From Acidimicrobiaceae bacterium (lineage in GTDB: Bacteria; Actinomycetota; Acidimicrobiia; Acidimicrobiales; Aldehydirespiratoraceae): DNA of 64,000 bases. How positions within the stretch are numbered: position 1 is the first letter of the stretch; each line of letters opens with the position of its first letter. A model generated the notes under the pieces. The model was not told where the DNA came from, did not search any database, and saw nothing but the letters and a program-made list of their open reading frames with translations. The stretch lies in the NCBI GenBank assembly GCA_026708645.1, contig JAPOUM010000040.1, forward strand, positions 308,508-372,507, in the 5' to 3' direction. Below, piece by piece: positions 44,946 to 53,897 of this stretch. The translations under genes and the position numbers were made by a program.

Positions 44946-47900
44946 CTAGGCGCCCGCGATGGCCGCCGCGCCGAGCAGTTCGCGCAGTTCTGCGGGCAGG
45001 CCCCTGGAGGTGTCCACGGCGAAGCCCGCAGGCAGGCGCGCCACCCGCCGGCCGTCCAGCAGCAGTTCCACCGCCGCCGAACCCGGATGAGCCAGCAGCA
45101 GCGACTTGAGCTCGTCGAGGTTCCGCTTGTTCTGGTGCGACAGCGGCAACAGGATGCGCAGCGGCGGATCCTCGGCGGGCCCCTCCAGTGCCTCGAGCAC
45201 CTCGATGTCGTTGGCGATGAAGCGCGGCGCGTCCTGTTGGGGGTCGTAGCGGCCCCGCACCAAGACGATGGCGTCGCCGGCCAGCTTCGAGCCGTGCTCG
45301 GCCATGGCTTTCGGGAACACCAGCACCTCGACTCTGTCCTCGAGGTCCTCGAGGACGAAGCTCGCCATCGGGTCGCCTTTGCGGGTGACGCGGCGGTTGA
45401 GGCCGGTGACGACCCCGCCCACACGCCGGAACCCCTTCTCGCCACCATCGGCGCCCGACAGCATCGCGCCGATGGTGCAGTCGGTCTGGCGGCGGACCCG
45501 CGCCTCCATGCCTCTGAGCGGATGATCCGAGACGTAGAGGCCCAGCATCTCCTTCTCGTAAGCCAGCTTCTGCATCCGCCCGTATTCGGTGTCGTTGATC
45601 TCGGGGCGGTCGTCGAACGACGGTCCGGCGCTTTGCTCGCCGAACAGCGACATCACGCCGGCGTCGTGCTCGCGCCGCACCCGTATCGTCTGATCGATTA
45701 TCGACTCGTAGACCTGCATGAGCCCCTGACGGGGATGCCCCAGCGAGTCGAAGGCGCCGGCTTTGATGAGCGACTCGACGGTGCGCTTGTTCAAAATGTC
45801 GATGTCGACGCGCTCCACGAAGTCGTTGAAGGACTCGAAGGGGCCGTTGGCCTCGCGCTCTTCGACTATCCGCTCGACGACGCCCTGGCCCACGTTGCGG
45901 ACCGCGGAGAGCCCGTAGACGATCTGATCCCGCCCGTGCCGGCCCCGATCGCCGCTTCGCTCGAAGGGCTGCGGCGGCGCCGCCGCAGTCGGTGTCGGAG
46001 GGCTGCCGCCTCCTGGCGGGCCGGTCAGCGTCGGCAGCGGCGTGAAGTCCGACGACGAGCGGTTCACGTCAGGGACCTGCACCTCGATGCTCCGCAGGCG
46101 GCAATCATTCAAATAAACGGAGATGCTGTCCAGTCTGCGCTTGTTGCTGGTCAGCAGCGCGGCCAGATACTCCACCGGGTAGTTGGCTTTGAGATACGCG
46201 GTCTGGTAGGCCACGTAGCCGTAGCCGTAGCTGTGGCTCTTGTTGAAGGCGTAGTCGGCGAACTGGGCGATGATCTCGAACAGTTCAGAGCCCAAGCCCC
46301 TGCCGTAGCCGCTTTTGGCCACGCCCTCCACGAACTTCTCCTCCTCGGCGGCCATGGCCTCGCGGATCTTCTTGCCCATGGCTTTGCGGAGGTTGTCGGC
46401 TTCGGCCAGCGAGTAGCCCGCGAAGCGCTGCGCCACCCGCATGACGCTCTCCTGATAGATCATCAGACCGTAGGTGTCGGCCAGAATCTCCTCTGCCTCC
46501 GGGTGGAAGTAGCGCACAGGCCGGCGGCCGTTCTTGCGTTCGGCGTAATCGTTGTGCATGTTCGCCGCCATCGGGCCGGGGCGATACAACGCGACCAGCG
46601 CGCAGATGTCGTCGAACTTGGTCGGGGCGAGCGACTGGATCAGCGAACGAACCGACGGGTTCTCAAGCTGGAACACCCCGCTGGTGTCGCCTTTGCGCAG
46701 CATCTCGAAGGTGCTCTCGTCTTCGAGATCGACGTTGTCGATGTCGACCTCGATTTCACGAGTCCGGTTGATCAACTCGAGCGTGTCGCTGATGACGTCG
46801 AGGTTGCGCAGCCCCAGGAAGTCCATCTTCAGCAGTCCGAGACTCTCCACCCCGTGCATCTCGTACTGGGTGACGATGGGCGAATCCTCGACGTTCTTGC
46901 TCGAGTCGGGCTTGCGCTGGATGGGCATGTACTCCGTCAGCGGCTGCGGGGTGATCACCACCGCCGCGGCGTGGATGCTGTCCTGGCGCCGCATCCCCTC
47001 GAGCCCCCGAGCAGCGTCCACCACTTGGGCGACGTCGCTGTCGTTTTCGTGCATCTGACGCAGCTCGGCTGCGGCCAAATAGCCTTCGTGGTGAGTCTCG
47101 GAGTCCTCGAAGCAGTATTTCAGCGGGGTGTCGCGCCCCAAGATCAGCGGCGGCATGGCTTTGGCGATGCGGTCGCCGAGCGACGGGGAATGCCCCAGCA
47201 CCCGTGCCGCGTCCTTGACCGCGGCTCGGGCCTTGATGGTGCTGAAAGTAATGATCTGCGCCACGTGGTCGCGCCCGTAACGGTCGGCGGCGTAGTTGAT
47301 CACCTCGTCGCGGTGACGGGAGTCGAAGTCCATGTCGATGTCGGGCATCGACACGCGCGACGGGTTGAGGAAACGCTCGAAAAGCAGGTCGTAGCGGATC
47401 GGGTCGAGGTCGGTGATGCGCAGGCTGTAGGCGACGGCGCATCCGGCCGCCGATCCCCGGCCCGGCCCGACGCGGATGCCGCGGCGGCGCGCGTAGGCGA
47501 TCAGATCCCAGGTGATCAAGAAATACGACGCGAAGCCCATGTTGTTGATGACTTCGAGCTCATAAGCCAGACGGTCTTGCACCTGTTGCGGAACCGGGTC
47601 GCCCCAGCGCTCGCGGGCGCCTTCCATGGTGAGGTGATGCAGATACTCGCCGTCGTCGCTGAAGTCTTCGGGAACCTCGAAGTGCGGCAGCTGGGGCTTG
47701 CCGAACTCGATGTTCACCTCGGCTCGGTCGGCGATCTCGAGCGTGTTGCGGCAAGACTCGGGAATGTCCGAGAACAGGTGGCGCATCTCGGCCGCGGATT
47801 TCAGGTAGTGAGAGTCGCCGTGGAACTTGAGGCGGTTCTTGTCGGTGAGCAGCGAGCCGGTCTGCACGCACAGCAGAGCGTCATGGGCTTCGGCGTCGTG

Positions 47901-48575
47901 ACGGTGGGTGTAGTGGCTGTCGTTGGTGGCCAGCAGCGGCGCGTTGAGGCTGCGTGCGATCTCCAGCAGCTGCGGGTTGATCTGGTGCTGTTCGGGGATT
48001 CCGTGATCCTGCATCTCCACGAAATAGTTGTCGCGGCCGAAGATGTCCTGGAAGCGGGCGGCTTTCTTGAGCGCCTCCTCGGGGTTGCCGCGCAGCAGAG
48101 ACTGAGGCACTTGGCCGCCGAGGCAGCCGGTGGTGGCGATCAGTCCTTCGCAGTGGTCGCCCAGAGTCTCCCAGTCGCAGCGCGGCTTGTAGTAGTAGCC
48201 CTCCAAGAACGCCCGGCTGGCGACTTTGATGAGGTTCTTGTAGCCGGTGTCGTTGACGGCCAGCAGGGTCAGGTGGTAGTAGAGCTTGCCGCTGTCGGTG
48301 TCTCCGCCCGCGTCGTCGAGCGTCCCCCGGCGGGCTGGTCGCTCATAGCGCGAGTTCTGCGCCATGTAGGCCTCCATGCCGATGATCGGCTTGATGCCGT
48401 GGTCGGAGCACTTCCGGTAGAAGTCCAGCACCCCGTACATGTTGCCGTGGTCGGTGATGCCCAGAGCAGGCTGCCCGTCGGCGGCGGCGGCTGCGATCAG
48501 ATCGTCGAGCCGCGACGCTCCGTCGAGTATCGAGTATTCGGTGTGCGTATGGAGATGAACGAAAGAGTCAGGCAT
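44946..48575 (-). CDS. dnaE: DNA polymerase III alpha subunit
   Basis: A 1209-residue replicative polymerase. The PHP domain opens with FVHLHTHTEYSILDGASRL and LGITDHGNMYG. The catalytic Asp triad region is MPDIDMDFDSRHRDEVI in the palm, and GPGRGSAAGCAVAYSL is a conserved C-family motif. A helix-hairpin-helix region and an OB fold (GGVVTGLNRRVTRKGDPM) follow. A Pro/Gly-rich insertion (near residue 850) is peculiar to this protein. No intein is present. It is the essential DnaE1-type polymerase rather than the ImuC/DnaE2 mutagenesis form, since no imuA/imuB genes accompany it. Confidence 0.97.
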   Translation of the reverse strand: MPDSFVHLHTHTEYSILDGASRLDDLIAAAAADGQPALGITDHGNMYGVLDFYRKCSDHGIKPIIGMEAYMAQNSRYERPARRGTLDDAGGDTDSGKLYYHLTLLAVNDTGYKNLIKVASRAFLEGYYYKPRCDWETLGDHCEGLIATTGCLGGQVPQSLLRGNPEEALKKAARFQDIFGRDNYFVEMQDHGIPEQHQINPQLLEIARSLNAPLLATNDSHYTHRHDAEAHDALLCVQTGSLLTDKNRLKFHGDSHYLKSAAEMRHLFSDIPESCRNTLEIADRAEVNIEFGKPQLPHFEVPEDFSDDGEYLHHLTMEGARERWGDPVPQQVQDRLAYELEVINNMGFASYFLITWDLIAYARRRGIRVGPGRGSAAGCAVAYSLRITDLDPIRYDLLFERFLNPSRVSMPDIDMDFDSRHRDEVINYAADRYGRDHVAQIITFSTIKARAAVKDAARVLGHSPSLGDRIAKAMPPLILGRDTPLKYCFEDSETHHEGYLAAAELRQMHENDSDVAQVVDAARGLEGMRRQDSIHAAAVVITPQPLTEYMPIQRKPDSSKNVEDSPIVTQYEMHGVESLGLLKMDFLGLRNLDVISDTLELINRTREIEVDIDNVDLEDESTFEMLRKGDTSGVFQLENPSVRSLIQSLAPTKFDDICALVALYRPGPMAANMHNDYAERKNGRRPVRYFHPEAEEILADTYGLMIYQESVMRVAQRFAGYSLAEADNLRKAMGKKIREAMAAEEEKFVEGVAKSGYGRGLGSELFEIIAQFADYAFNKSHSYGYGYVAYQTAYLKANYPVEYLAALLTSNKRRLDSISVYLNDCRLRSIEVQVPDVNRSSSDFTPLPTLTGPPGGGSPPTPTAAAPPQPFERSGDRGRHGRDQIVYGLSAVRNVGQGVVERIVEEREANGPFESFNDFVERVDIDILNKRTVESLIKAGAFDSLGHPRQGLMQVYESIIDQTIRVRREHDAGVMSLFGEQSAGPSFDDRPEINDTEYGRMQKLAYEKEMLGLYVSDHPLRGMEARVRRQTDCTIGAMLSGADGGEKGFRRVGGVVTGLNRRVTRKGDPMASFVLEDLEDRVEVLVFPKAMAEHGSKLAGDAIVLVRGRYDPQQDAPRFIANDIEVLEALEGPAEDPPLRILLPLSHQNKRNLDELKSLLLAHPGSAAVELLLDGRRVARLPAGFAVDTSRGLPAELRELLGAAAIAGA

Positions 48576-48612
48576 CTGAGGCTGTCGATCGGGTCGGTCT
48601 TCGGGCGGGCGC

Positions 48613-49200
48613 CTACAGGTAGGTGCCGTGACGGTCGTCGTGGTCGCCGCCCGTCGCGACCGTCAGCTGGGAATCGGGGCCGGGCTGCAGTTCGCCTCTC
48701 ATGGCTTGCAGCTGCTGGTGCGCGCTCATCTGCTGGGCGAGCAGCATGGCTTTCATGCCCTGGATCAGCCCTTCGAGCCAGCCCACCAGCTGGGCCTTGG
48801 CGATCTGGAGCTCGCTCGTGGAGGGCGCCCCGGCCTGCTCGAAAGGAGAAGCGAGCCTGCTCAGCTCCTCGCGCAGGTCGGGCGACAGCGCCGCTCCCAC
48901 CTCCGCTACCGAGGTCTCGTAGATCTCGCGCAGCCGCTGGCGGCTGGCCTCGTCCAGATCGGTGGAGCGGACCTCGGCGAGCAGCTGCTTGAGCATGGTG
49001 CCTATGCGCATCACCTTGGCCGGATGGTCGATCGTCTCGTTGATCTCGTCGCCCTCGCCGTCGGCGCCGGGCGCGAGTCCCACCACCTCGGGAGCGAGCA
49101 GCTCAGGCGCTGTCGGCGTCGCGTCGCTGCTGCTGCTGCTGCCGGCAGCCTTGACGCTGCTGTTGGTGCCGTTGCTGTCGGTCGTGTCGAAGGCGTTCAC
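48613..49200 (-). CDS. bpa: Bacterial proteasome activator (Bpa/PafE)
   Basis: A 195-residue homologue of mycobacterial Bpa/PafE (DUF2587). The core matches the family: VMRIGTMLKQLLAEVRSTDL, EASRQRLREIYETSV, LRELSRLASPF-type helices and QLVGWLEGLIQGMKAMLLAQQ. Bpa forms a dodecameric ring that docks on the 20S proteasome and drives ATP-independent degradation of unfolded proteins. The docking tail is present as the last residues GTYL, a Hb-Tyr-x-like motif. The first ~50 residues are disordered Ser/Thr. The start is GTG at 49200 after AAGGAGA. It implies that this organism has a proteasome. Confidence 0.93.
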   Translation of the reverse strand: MNAFDTTDSNGTNSSVKAAGSSSSSDATPTAPELLAPEVVGLAPGADGEGDEINETIDHPAKVMRIGTMLKQLLAEVRSTDLDEASRQRLREIYETSVAEVGAALSPDLREELSRLASPFEQAGAPSTSELQIAKAQLVGWLEGLIQGMKAMLLAQQMSAHQQLQAMRGELQPGPDSQLTVATGGDHDDRHGTYL

Positions 49201-49421
49201 GAGTCTCCTTGCGAAATCGTGCTTGAAGGGTCATCCGCCGGGCGGCGCACGGTCAGGGCCCGAGGGCCGCGCACACGAGGCGATCACCGGCTGCGAGGTT
49301 GTGACCGCAACCGTAACGGCGCCGCAGCCGCCGCGCGGCGCATTGCTCGGCGCACGCGGTCTCACGGACGCTTCCCCGACCACGACAAGCATCCCCCTCA
49401 CCCGCCGCTGCACAATCTCGC

Positions 49422-49450
49422 TTTCGCAGCGGCGTATCACAATGTAGAAT
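49422..49450 (+). promoter_or_regulatory. Leaderless promoter of the RHH-MazF module
   Basis: TTTCGC at 49422-49427, 17-base spacer, TAGAAT at 49445-49450, then six bases to the ATG at 49457. No ribosome site is present, so a leaderless message is likely. Confidence 0.65.
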
Positions 49451-49456
49451 TGATGT

Positions 49457-49708
49457 ATGACAATGCTGAGCTTCAGGGTCGGCCCCGAAGAGGCGGCGCG
49501 GGCCAATGCGACGGCTGACGCTCTCGGCATCCCCCGGTCGGAGATGCTACGCGAGGCGTTGCGTCGGCACCTCAACGCGGTGGCAGCCGAACAAGATGCT
49601 GCCGCCTACGAGGCGAACCCTCTCAGCCCGCTGGAGTTGTCGCTGACCGACGTCGAGCACTGGGCGACGGGCGAAGACTGGTCGGACTGGGCGGATGCGA
49701 CGCGGTGA
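49457..49708 (+). CDS. Ribbon-helix-helix antitoxin
   Basis: An 83-residue protein with an N-terminal ribbon-helix-helix: LSFRVGPEEAARANATADAL then GIPRSEMLREALRRHL. The C-terminal ~35 residues are acidic and Trp-containing (LSLTDVEHWATGEDWSDWAD), the part that normally wraps the toxin. It overlaps the MazF gene by 14 bases. Such antitoxins bind their own promoter and block MazF. Confidence 0.88.
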   Translation: MTMLSFRVGPEEAARANATADALGIPRSEMLREALRRHLNAVAAEQDAAAYEANPLSPLELSLTDVEHWATGEDWSDWADATR

Positions 49709-50003
49709 AATCTGGTTCGCCGCCACACCCGGCGGGGATCGCCCGGTTCTGGTGCTCACTCGCGATCCTGTAGCCGACCGGATCGGCGCGGTCGTGGTCG
49801 CGGCGCTCACCACTGCCCGCCGAGGCCTGAGTTCGGAGCTGCCGCTGACAGCCGCTCACGACGGAGTCCCTTCTGACTGCGTCATCAACTTCGACACGAT
49901 CCACACTCTGCCGCGGGAGGTGTTCCGTCGCCCGGTCGTGACTCTCAGCCCGGCTCGACTTGAAGAGGCTTGTCAGACGCTCAAAGCCGCCACCGGCTGC
50001 TGA
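49695..50003 (+). CDS. mazF: MazF-family mRNA interferase toxin
   Basis: A 102-residue MazF toxin. MRRGEIWFAATPGGDRPVLV is the canonical opening (RGEIW and RPVLVL), VVVAALTTARRGLSSELPL contains the conserved Thr and strand, and CVINFDTIHTLPREVF is the (V)N(x)D motif preceding the dimer helix. It is complete and overlaps its RHH antitoxin, so the module is probably functional. It is distinct in sequence from the MazF at 34453. Confidence 0.92.
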   Translation: MRRGEIWFAATPGGDRPVLVLTRDPVADRIGAVVVAALTTARRGLSSELPLTAAHDGVPSDCVINFDTIHTLPREVFRRPVVTLSPARLEEACQTLKAATGC

Positions 50004-50077
50004 CCCCCCGGAGACTTCGTCGACTGAGACGCAACGAACCCTCACCTGCTGGCGCCGTCACCTGCTGGCGCCGTCTG

Positions 50078-51217
50078 CTAGGGGGCGTGGACCAGCAGGG
50101 GCACCAGCATCTCGGCCGGGGTCAACGAACCGTGGCGGCCGACGAGCTTGCTCTTGTTGTCTTGTGGATGCTCGAAAGCCCAGGAGTCTCGAGCCACCAG
50201 AGCCACGTCCCCCAGCCTGGCCCGGGCGGCGTCGGTGACGACCGGGCCGAGCCAGCCGTCGTCGATGATCTCATCGGCGGTGCGCACCCAGGCCATGTCG
50301 CCGTGAGCGTCCAATGCGGCCTGACGCAAGTCGTTCAGACGGCCCCGGCGGGCGTGCAGCCAACGGAAACGAGCCTCGCCGGACTCGCCGTCGGCGCAGT
50401 CGAGCACGCTGCGATCGATCGGCGCCAAACCGCCGGTGCAGTCCACCAGGCCGTGATCGGCTGTGGCGACGACGGCCGTGCCGCGCGGCACGGCCGTGAG
50501 CAGATCCGCCATCAGCTGATCGCAGGCCCGCAGTTCGGCGTCGTAATGCTCGCCGAATCCGTGGTCGTGAGCCGCCACGTCTGGGCCTTCGTAGTAGGCG
50601 TAGACGAACGACTCGCCCTGCGTCAGCAGGCGCCTCACCTCCACCACCAGGCTCGACAGCAGCTTGTAGCCCGTGCGGCGGGCGTCGCGCAGATAGGCGC
50701 GGCTGAAGCCCGACTTGCCGTAGGCGCTGTTCTGCAACGCCGGCGGGCACTGGCCGCCGAAGGCGCTGACGGGCTGGAAACGCTCAGGCGGGTGACGTTC
50801 CAGGCTGCTGCCGTGCGGGGTGCGCCATTGGAGGATGTTGAGGTTGCCGTCGGCGGTGCGGATGCGGTAGCCGACGATGCCGTGCTCGCCCACCCCGACA
50901 CCCGTGGCGATGGAGGTGAGCGCCGAGGCTGTGGTGCTCGGCGCGACCGAGGTGACCGTGGCGACCTGCAGCTCGTGCAGCGTCGGCGCCACATGGCGGC
51001 GCACGGCGAGCTGCTCGGCGCCCAGACCGTCGAGCACCAGCATCACCACGGCACGGGCGTCGGACACTTCCGGCGGCAGCAGACCGCCGCCGGCGCCGTC
51101 CGCAGTGTCGGACGGAGCGGCCTCCAGGATCGCCGGCACGATGTCGCTCACGCATCCGCCTCCATAGGCGGGCAGCACCGGCTGCGAGCCTGCGGGGAAC
51201 GGTTCGGCGGAGGTCAC
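50078..51217 (-). CDS. Alkaline-phosphatase-superfamily phosphodiesterase/nucleotide pyrophosphatase
   Basis: A 379-residue enzyme of the type I phosphodiesterase (NPP) fold. VVMLVLDGLGAEQL gives the first metal Asp, SVAPSTTASALTSI the nucleophile Thr, YYEGPDVAAHDHGFG and VATADHGLVD further metal ligands, and GRHGSLTPAEMLVPL the last His. Substrates of the family are phosphodiesters, nucleotides or lipid head groups. GTG at 51217 is only 18 bases from the ATG of the divergent Rrf2 gene, so their promoters overlap. Earlier start codons would run into that regulator gene. Confidence 0.87.
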   Translation of the reverse strand: MTSAEPFPAGSQPVLPAYGGGCVSDIVPAILEAAPSDTADGAGGGLLPPEVSDARAVVMLVLDGLGAEQLAVRRHVAPTLHELQVATVTSVAPSTTASALTSIATGVGVGEHGIVGYRIRTADGNLNILQWRTPHGSSLERHPPERFQPVSAFGGQCPPALQNSAYGKSGFSRAYLRDARRTGYKLLSSLVVEVRRLLTQGESFVYAYYEGPDVAAHDHGFGEHYDAELRACDQLMADLLTAVPRGTAVVATADHGLVDCTGGLAPIDRSVLDCADGESGEARFRWLHARRGRLNDLRQAALDAHGDMAWVRTADEIIDDGWLGPVVTDAARARLGDVALVARDSWAFEHPQDNKSKLVGRHGSLTPAEMLVPLLVHAP

Positions 51218-51235
51218 GGCATCTAGGATGCCACC
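51218..51235. promoter_or_regulatory. Palindromic 18-bp divergent promoter/operator
   Basis: The whole spacer between two divergent start codons. Bases 51218-51232 read GGCATC-TAG-GATGCC, a perfect inverted repeat. For the rightward Rrf2 gene TAGGAT at 51224-51229 is a -10 box six bases before the ATG. The same palindrome supplies CTAGAT on the other strand. It could be a site where the Rrf2 protein represses both genes. Confidence 0.65.
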
Positions 51236-51685
51236 ATGAGGGTGTCGACACGCGGGGACTACGCGTCGCGTGCCCTGCTGTCCTTGGCGCTTCACGGCGA
51301 GAACACCCCCACCTCCGTGCGCGAGATAGCGGAGCGCACCGCGCTGCCCCAGCCGTACCTGGAGCAGATCCTGCTGGCCCTGAAAGGCGCCGGCCTGGTG
51401 CGCTCCAAGCGGGGCGTGGGCGGGGGTTACGTGCTGGCACGCGACCCTGCCGACATCAAGCTGTCGGAGATAGTGCGCGCGGTTGACGGCCCCATCGCGG
51501 CCGGCGATTTCGGCGAGCCGCACAGCGACGGCGCCTGCGACCACGAAGGCCAGTGCGTGCTACTGGCGATCTGGGCGGCCTCAGGCTCGCAGATGCGGCG
51601 GTTCCTGGACTCTTTCAGCCTGGCTCAGATCACTGAGATGGCCCAAGGCAAGGCTTCCTGGCCGGCAGGCGATCCCGACACCTGA
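51236..51685 (+). CDS. Rrf2-family transcriptional regulator
   Basis: A 149-residue winged-helix regulator: STRGDYASRALLSLAL, SVREIAERTALPQPYLEQIL and the recognition wing KRGVGGGYVLARDP are typical. IscR and NsrR carry three Cys for an Fe-S cluster; here only two are seen, Cys-x5-Cys in GACDHEGQC, so a cluster needs an additional ligand or is absent. It is divergent from a phosphodiesterase gene across an 18-bp palindromic spacer that it may bind. Confidence 0.92.
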   Translation: MRVSTRGDYASRALLSLALHGENTPTSVREIAERTALPQPYLEQILLALKGAGLVRSKRGVGGGYVLARDPADIKLSEIVRAVDGPIAAGDFGEPHSDGACDHEGQCVLLAIWAASGSQMRRFLDSFSLAQITEMAQGKASWPAGDPDT

Positions 51686-51760
51686 CACAGAGCAGGCGAG
51701 CTAGCGGGAGTCCGTCGCTTCGCGGCGCGCGGCGTCGCAGCCCGCAGCCGGCCAGCGCAA

Positions 51761-52789
51761 TCAAGCGAAGAAAGCGTGCGCGACCTCTAGAAGCTCGGGG
51801 CTCACAGGCTTGAGGCTCGCTGTCGCCTCTCGCAGAGCCACCAGCTCGATGGCGCCGCCTCGCAGCGCCACCATCATGCCGAAGTCGCGGGCGTGGGCGG
51901 CGTCGATCGCGGCCACCCCGAAACGCGTGGCCAGCACCCGGTCGAAAGGCGTCGGCGACCCGCCCCGCTGCACGTGCCCGAGGATGGTGACCCGAGTCTC
52001 GAGTTCGGTGCGCCGCTCGACCTCTTGCGCGATCACGCTGGCGATGCCGCCCAGGCGTTCATGTCCGTAAGCGTCGACCTGCGGCTCGGCGATCTCCAGA
52101 CTGCCGGGCCGCGGCTTGGCCCCTTCGGCCACCACGACGATCGAGGCGTAACGGCCCCGAGCCTTGCGACGCAGCAGAGCCGCGCACAGCTCGTCCAGAT
52201 CGAAAGGCTCCTCAGGCACCAGCGTGTAGGTGGCGCCCCCGGCGATTCCGGCCCAGGTGGCGATGTGGCCCACATGGCGGCCCATCACCTCCACGAACAT
52301 GACGCGGGCGTGGCTCTCCGCGGTGGTGTGAAGCCGGTCGATCGCCTCTGTGGCCACCGCCACGGCCGTGTCGAAACCGAAAGTCCGCTCGGTGAAGCCC
52401 ACGTCGTTGTCGATGGTCTTGGGCACGCCGATCACATTGAAGCCCGAATCGGACACCTCGGCGGCGCATGACAGGGTGCCTTCGCCGCCTATGGCGATCA
52501 AAGCCTCCAGGTCGTGTCTGCGCATGGTGTCAGCGGCTCGGGACATGCCGTCGGGCAGATTGAACGGCGTGTGGCGCGACGTTCCCAGAACCGTCCCCCC
52601 TCTCGGCAGCAGGCCTCGGCAGGACTCGACGTCGAGCTCCCTCCAGTCGTCTTCCACCACGCCGCGCCAGCCGTCCAGGAAGCCGATGACGCGATGGCCG
52701 TAATGCCGTTCCGCTTTGCGCACCACCGCTCTGATCACGGCATTGAGGCCCGGGCAGTCGCCTCCTCCTGTGAGGATCCCGACGCGCAT
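51761..52789 (-). CDS. pfkA: 6-phosphofructokinase, group III type
   Basis: A 342-residue phosphofructokinase. ILTGGGDCPGLNAVIRA binds the phosphate donor, GGEGTLS near residue 100 has Gly where pyrophosphate-dependent enzymes have Asp, suggesting ATP use, and VPKTIDNDVGFTERTFGFDTA is the catalytic Asp loop of the actinobacterial/PPi-like group. MGRHVGHIA and GHVQRGGSPTPFDR are later signatures. GTG 52792 and ATG 52789 are adjacent; the ATG is seven bases after AGGAGGG and is preferred. It follows the ROK kinase gene by about 27 bases, forming a glycolytic pair. Confidence 0.95.
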   Translation of the reverse strand: MRVGILTGGGDCPGLNAVIRAVVRKAERHYGHRVIGFLDGWRGVVEDDWRELDVESCRGLLPRGGTVLGTSRHTPFNLPDGMSRAADTMRRHDLEALIAIGGEGTLSCAAEVSDSGFNVIGVPKTIDNDVGFTERTFGFDTAVAVATEAIDRLHTTAESHARVMFVEVMGRHVGHIATWAGIAGGATYTLVPEEPFDLDELCAALLRRKARGRYASIVVVAEGAKPRPGSLEIAEPQVDAYGHERLGGIASVIAQEVERRTELETRVTILGHVQRGGSPTPFDRVLATRFGVAAIDAAHARDFGMMVALRGGAIELVALREATASLKPVSPELLEVAHAFFA

Positions 52790-52816
52790 CACTAGGCCCT
52801 CCTGTCTCCTCGACCG

Positions 52817-53761
52817 CTAGTACTGATTCTCTGCCGCCAGCAGTGCCGCACCCAAAGCGCTGGCGTTGCTGCCGAGCTGGGCGGGCACGATCTGCACCCG
52901 GCGGCGCTGCGATCCGCCGAGCACCAGACGATGCGTCCAAGTTTCCACGCCGCGCACCAGCGGCTCGCCGATCTCCACGAGTCCTCCCGCTATGACCACC
53001 ATCTCCGGGTCGAGCACATGCACAAGGTTGGCCACTCCTATAGCCGTGTAATAGCAGAACTCGTCGAGCACGGCCAAAGCGTCGGGTTCGCCCGCCGCCA
53101 CCAGGTCATGGACGTGCTCGCCTCGGATGGCCCGCACCGAGCCGGCCGCCGCGGTCGCGGACTCGAAGTCGCCGCGTTCGGCTGCCTGGCGCGCCAGCCG
53201 CCCCAGTCCCGTGCCGGACGCGTAATACTCCCAGGGCCCGCTGGCGCCGGTGACGTGCTCGGGGCCTGAAAGCTCGATGGTCATGTGACCGGACTCGCCG
53301 GCGAAACCGTTCCAGCCTCGGTAGAGCCTGCCGTCCAGCACGAATCCTGTGCCCACGCCAGTGCCGAGAGCCACCAGCGCCACATGGCGGGCGCCTCTGG
53401 CGGCGCCGTAGTGCGATTCGGCCCAAGCCGCCGCGGTGGCCTCGTTGTCCACCACCACCGGGCGGCGCAGCTCCTCCCGCAGCCTGCGTCGGACGTCGAG
53501 GTCGAGCACCACGTCGATGTTGGGCGAGTATCTGAGCATCCCGGTGGATTCGACCAGTCCGGCTACGCCCACGCCGACAGCGGAGAAAGTCGTGCCGCAG
53601 TCGGCCTCCAAACCGTTGATCACCTCGACCATGGAAGCGATCAGCGCGTCGCCGTCGTTGATGGTGGCGGTGCGCCGTGTCGCCACCGGGGTCACCGGGT
53701 CTTCGGGGCTCACCGCCAATCCCAGGACTTTGGTGCCGCCTATGTCGAGGCCGCAGAACAT
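52817..53761 (-). CDS. ROK-family sugar kinase, probable glucokinase
   Basis: A 314-residue ROK kinase. CGLDIGGTKVLGLAV is the ATP-binding opening, VVVDNEATAAAWAE the sugar-contact region, LGTGVGTGFVLDGRLYRG and FAGESGHM the catalytic core. ROK glucokinases normally carry a zinc site C-x-C-G-x2-G-C-x-E after the His; here the segment reads GPEHVTGASGPWEYYASG and lacks all the Cys, so the zinc ligand set is missing. It precedes pfkA on the same strand, supporting glucose phosphorylation feeding glycolysis. Confidence 0.88.
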   Translation of the reverse strand: MFCGLDIGGTKVLGLAVSPEDPVTPVATRRTATINDGDALIASMVEVINGLEADCGTTFSAVGVGVAGLVESTGMLRYSPNIDVVLDLDVRRRLREELRRPVVVDNEATAAAWAESHYGAARGARHVALVALGTGVGTGFVLDGRLYRGWNGFAGESGHMTIELSGPEHVTGASGPWEYYASGTGLGRLARQAAERGDFESATAAAGSVRAIRGEHVHDLVAAGEPDALAVLDEFCYYTAIGVANLVHVLDPEMVVIAGGLVEIGEPLVRGVETWTHRLVLGGSQRRRVQIVPAQLGSNASALGAALLAAENQY

Positions 53762-53780
53762 TTGACCGTCGTCGATCCAA

Positions 53781-53804
53781 CTATCCGTCTATCCGGCTAT
53801 CCGT
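53781..53804. repeat. Three 8-bp tandem repeats upstream of the ROK kinase
   Basis: CTATCCGK repeated at 53781, 53789 and 53797, 20 to 43 bases upstream of the kinase start. Possibly slippage-prone; it may also overlap the promoter, as each unit contains GGATAG on the coding strand. Confidence 0.7.
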
Positions 53805-53897
53805 CGTTCGTTCCTCGGTCCGCTACCGCGCTGCGCCGGCGCCGCCGGGCGCCGAGATGCACGTTCGGCTCCGGCCGGGGCAGCGTCTTTGCGCCGC

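Noticed and set aside
43452..48992. Open reading frame of 1846 codons on the plus strand
   Set aside because: It runs antisense to dnaE and bpa, has no recognisable domain, and arises because high third-position GC removes stop codons on the opposite strand.
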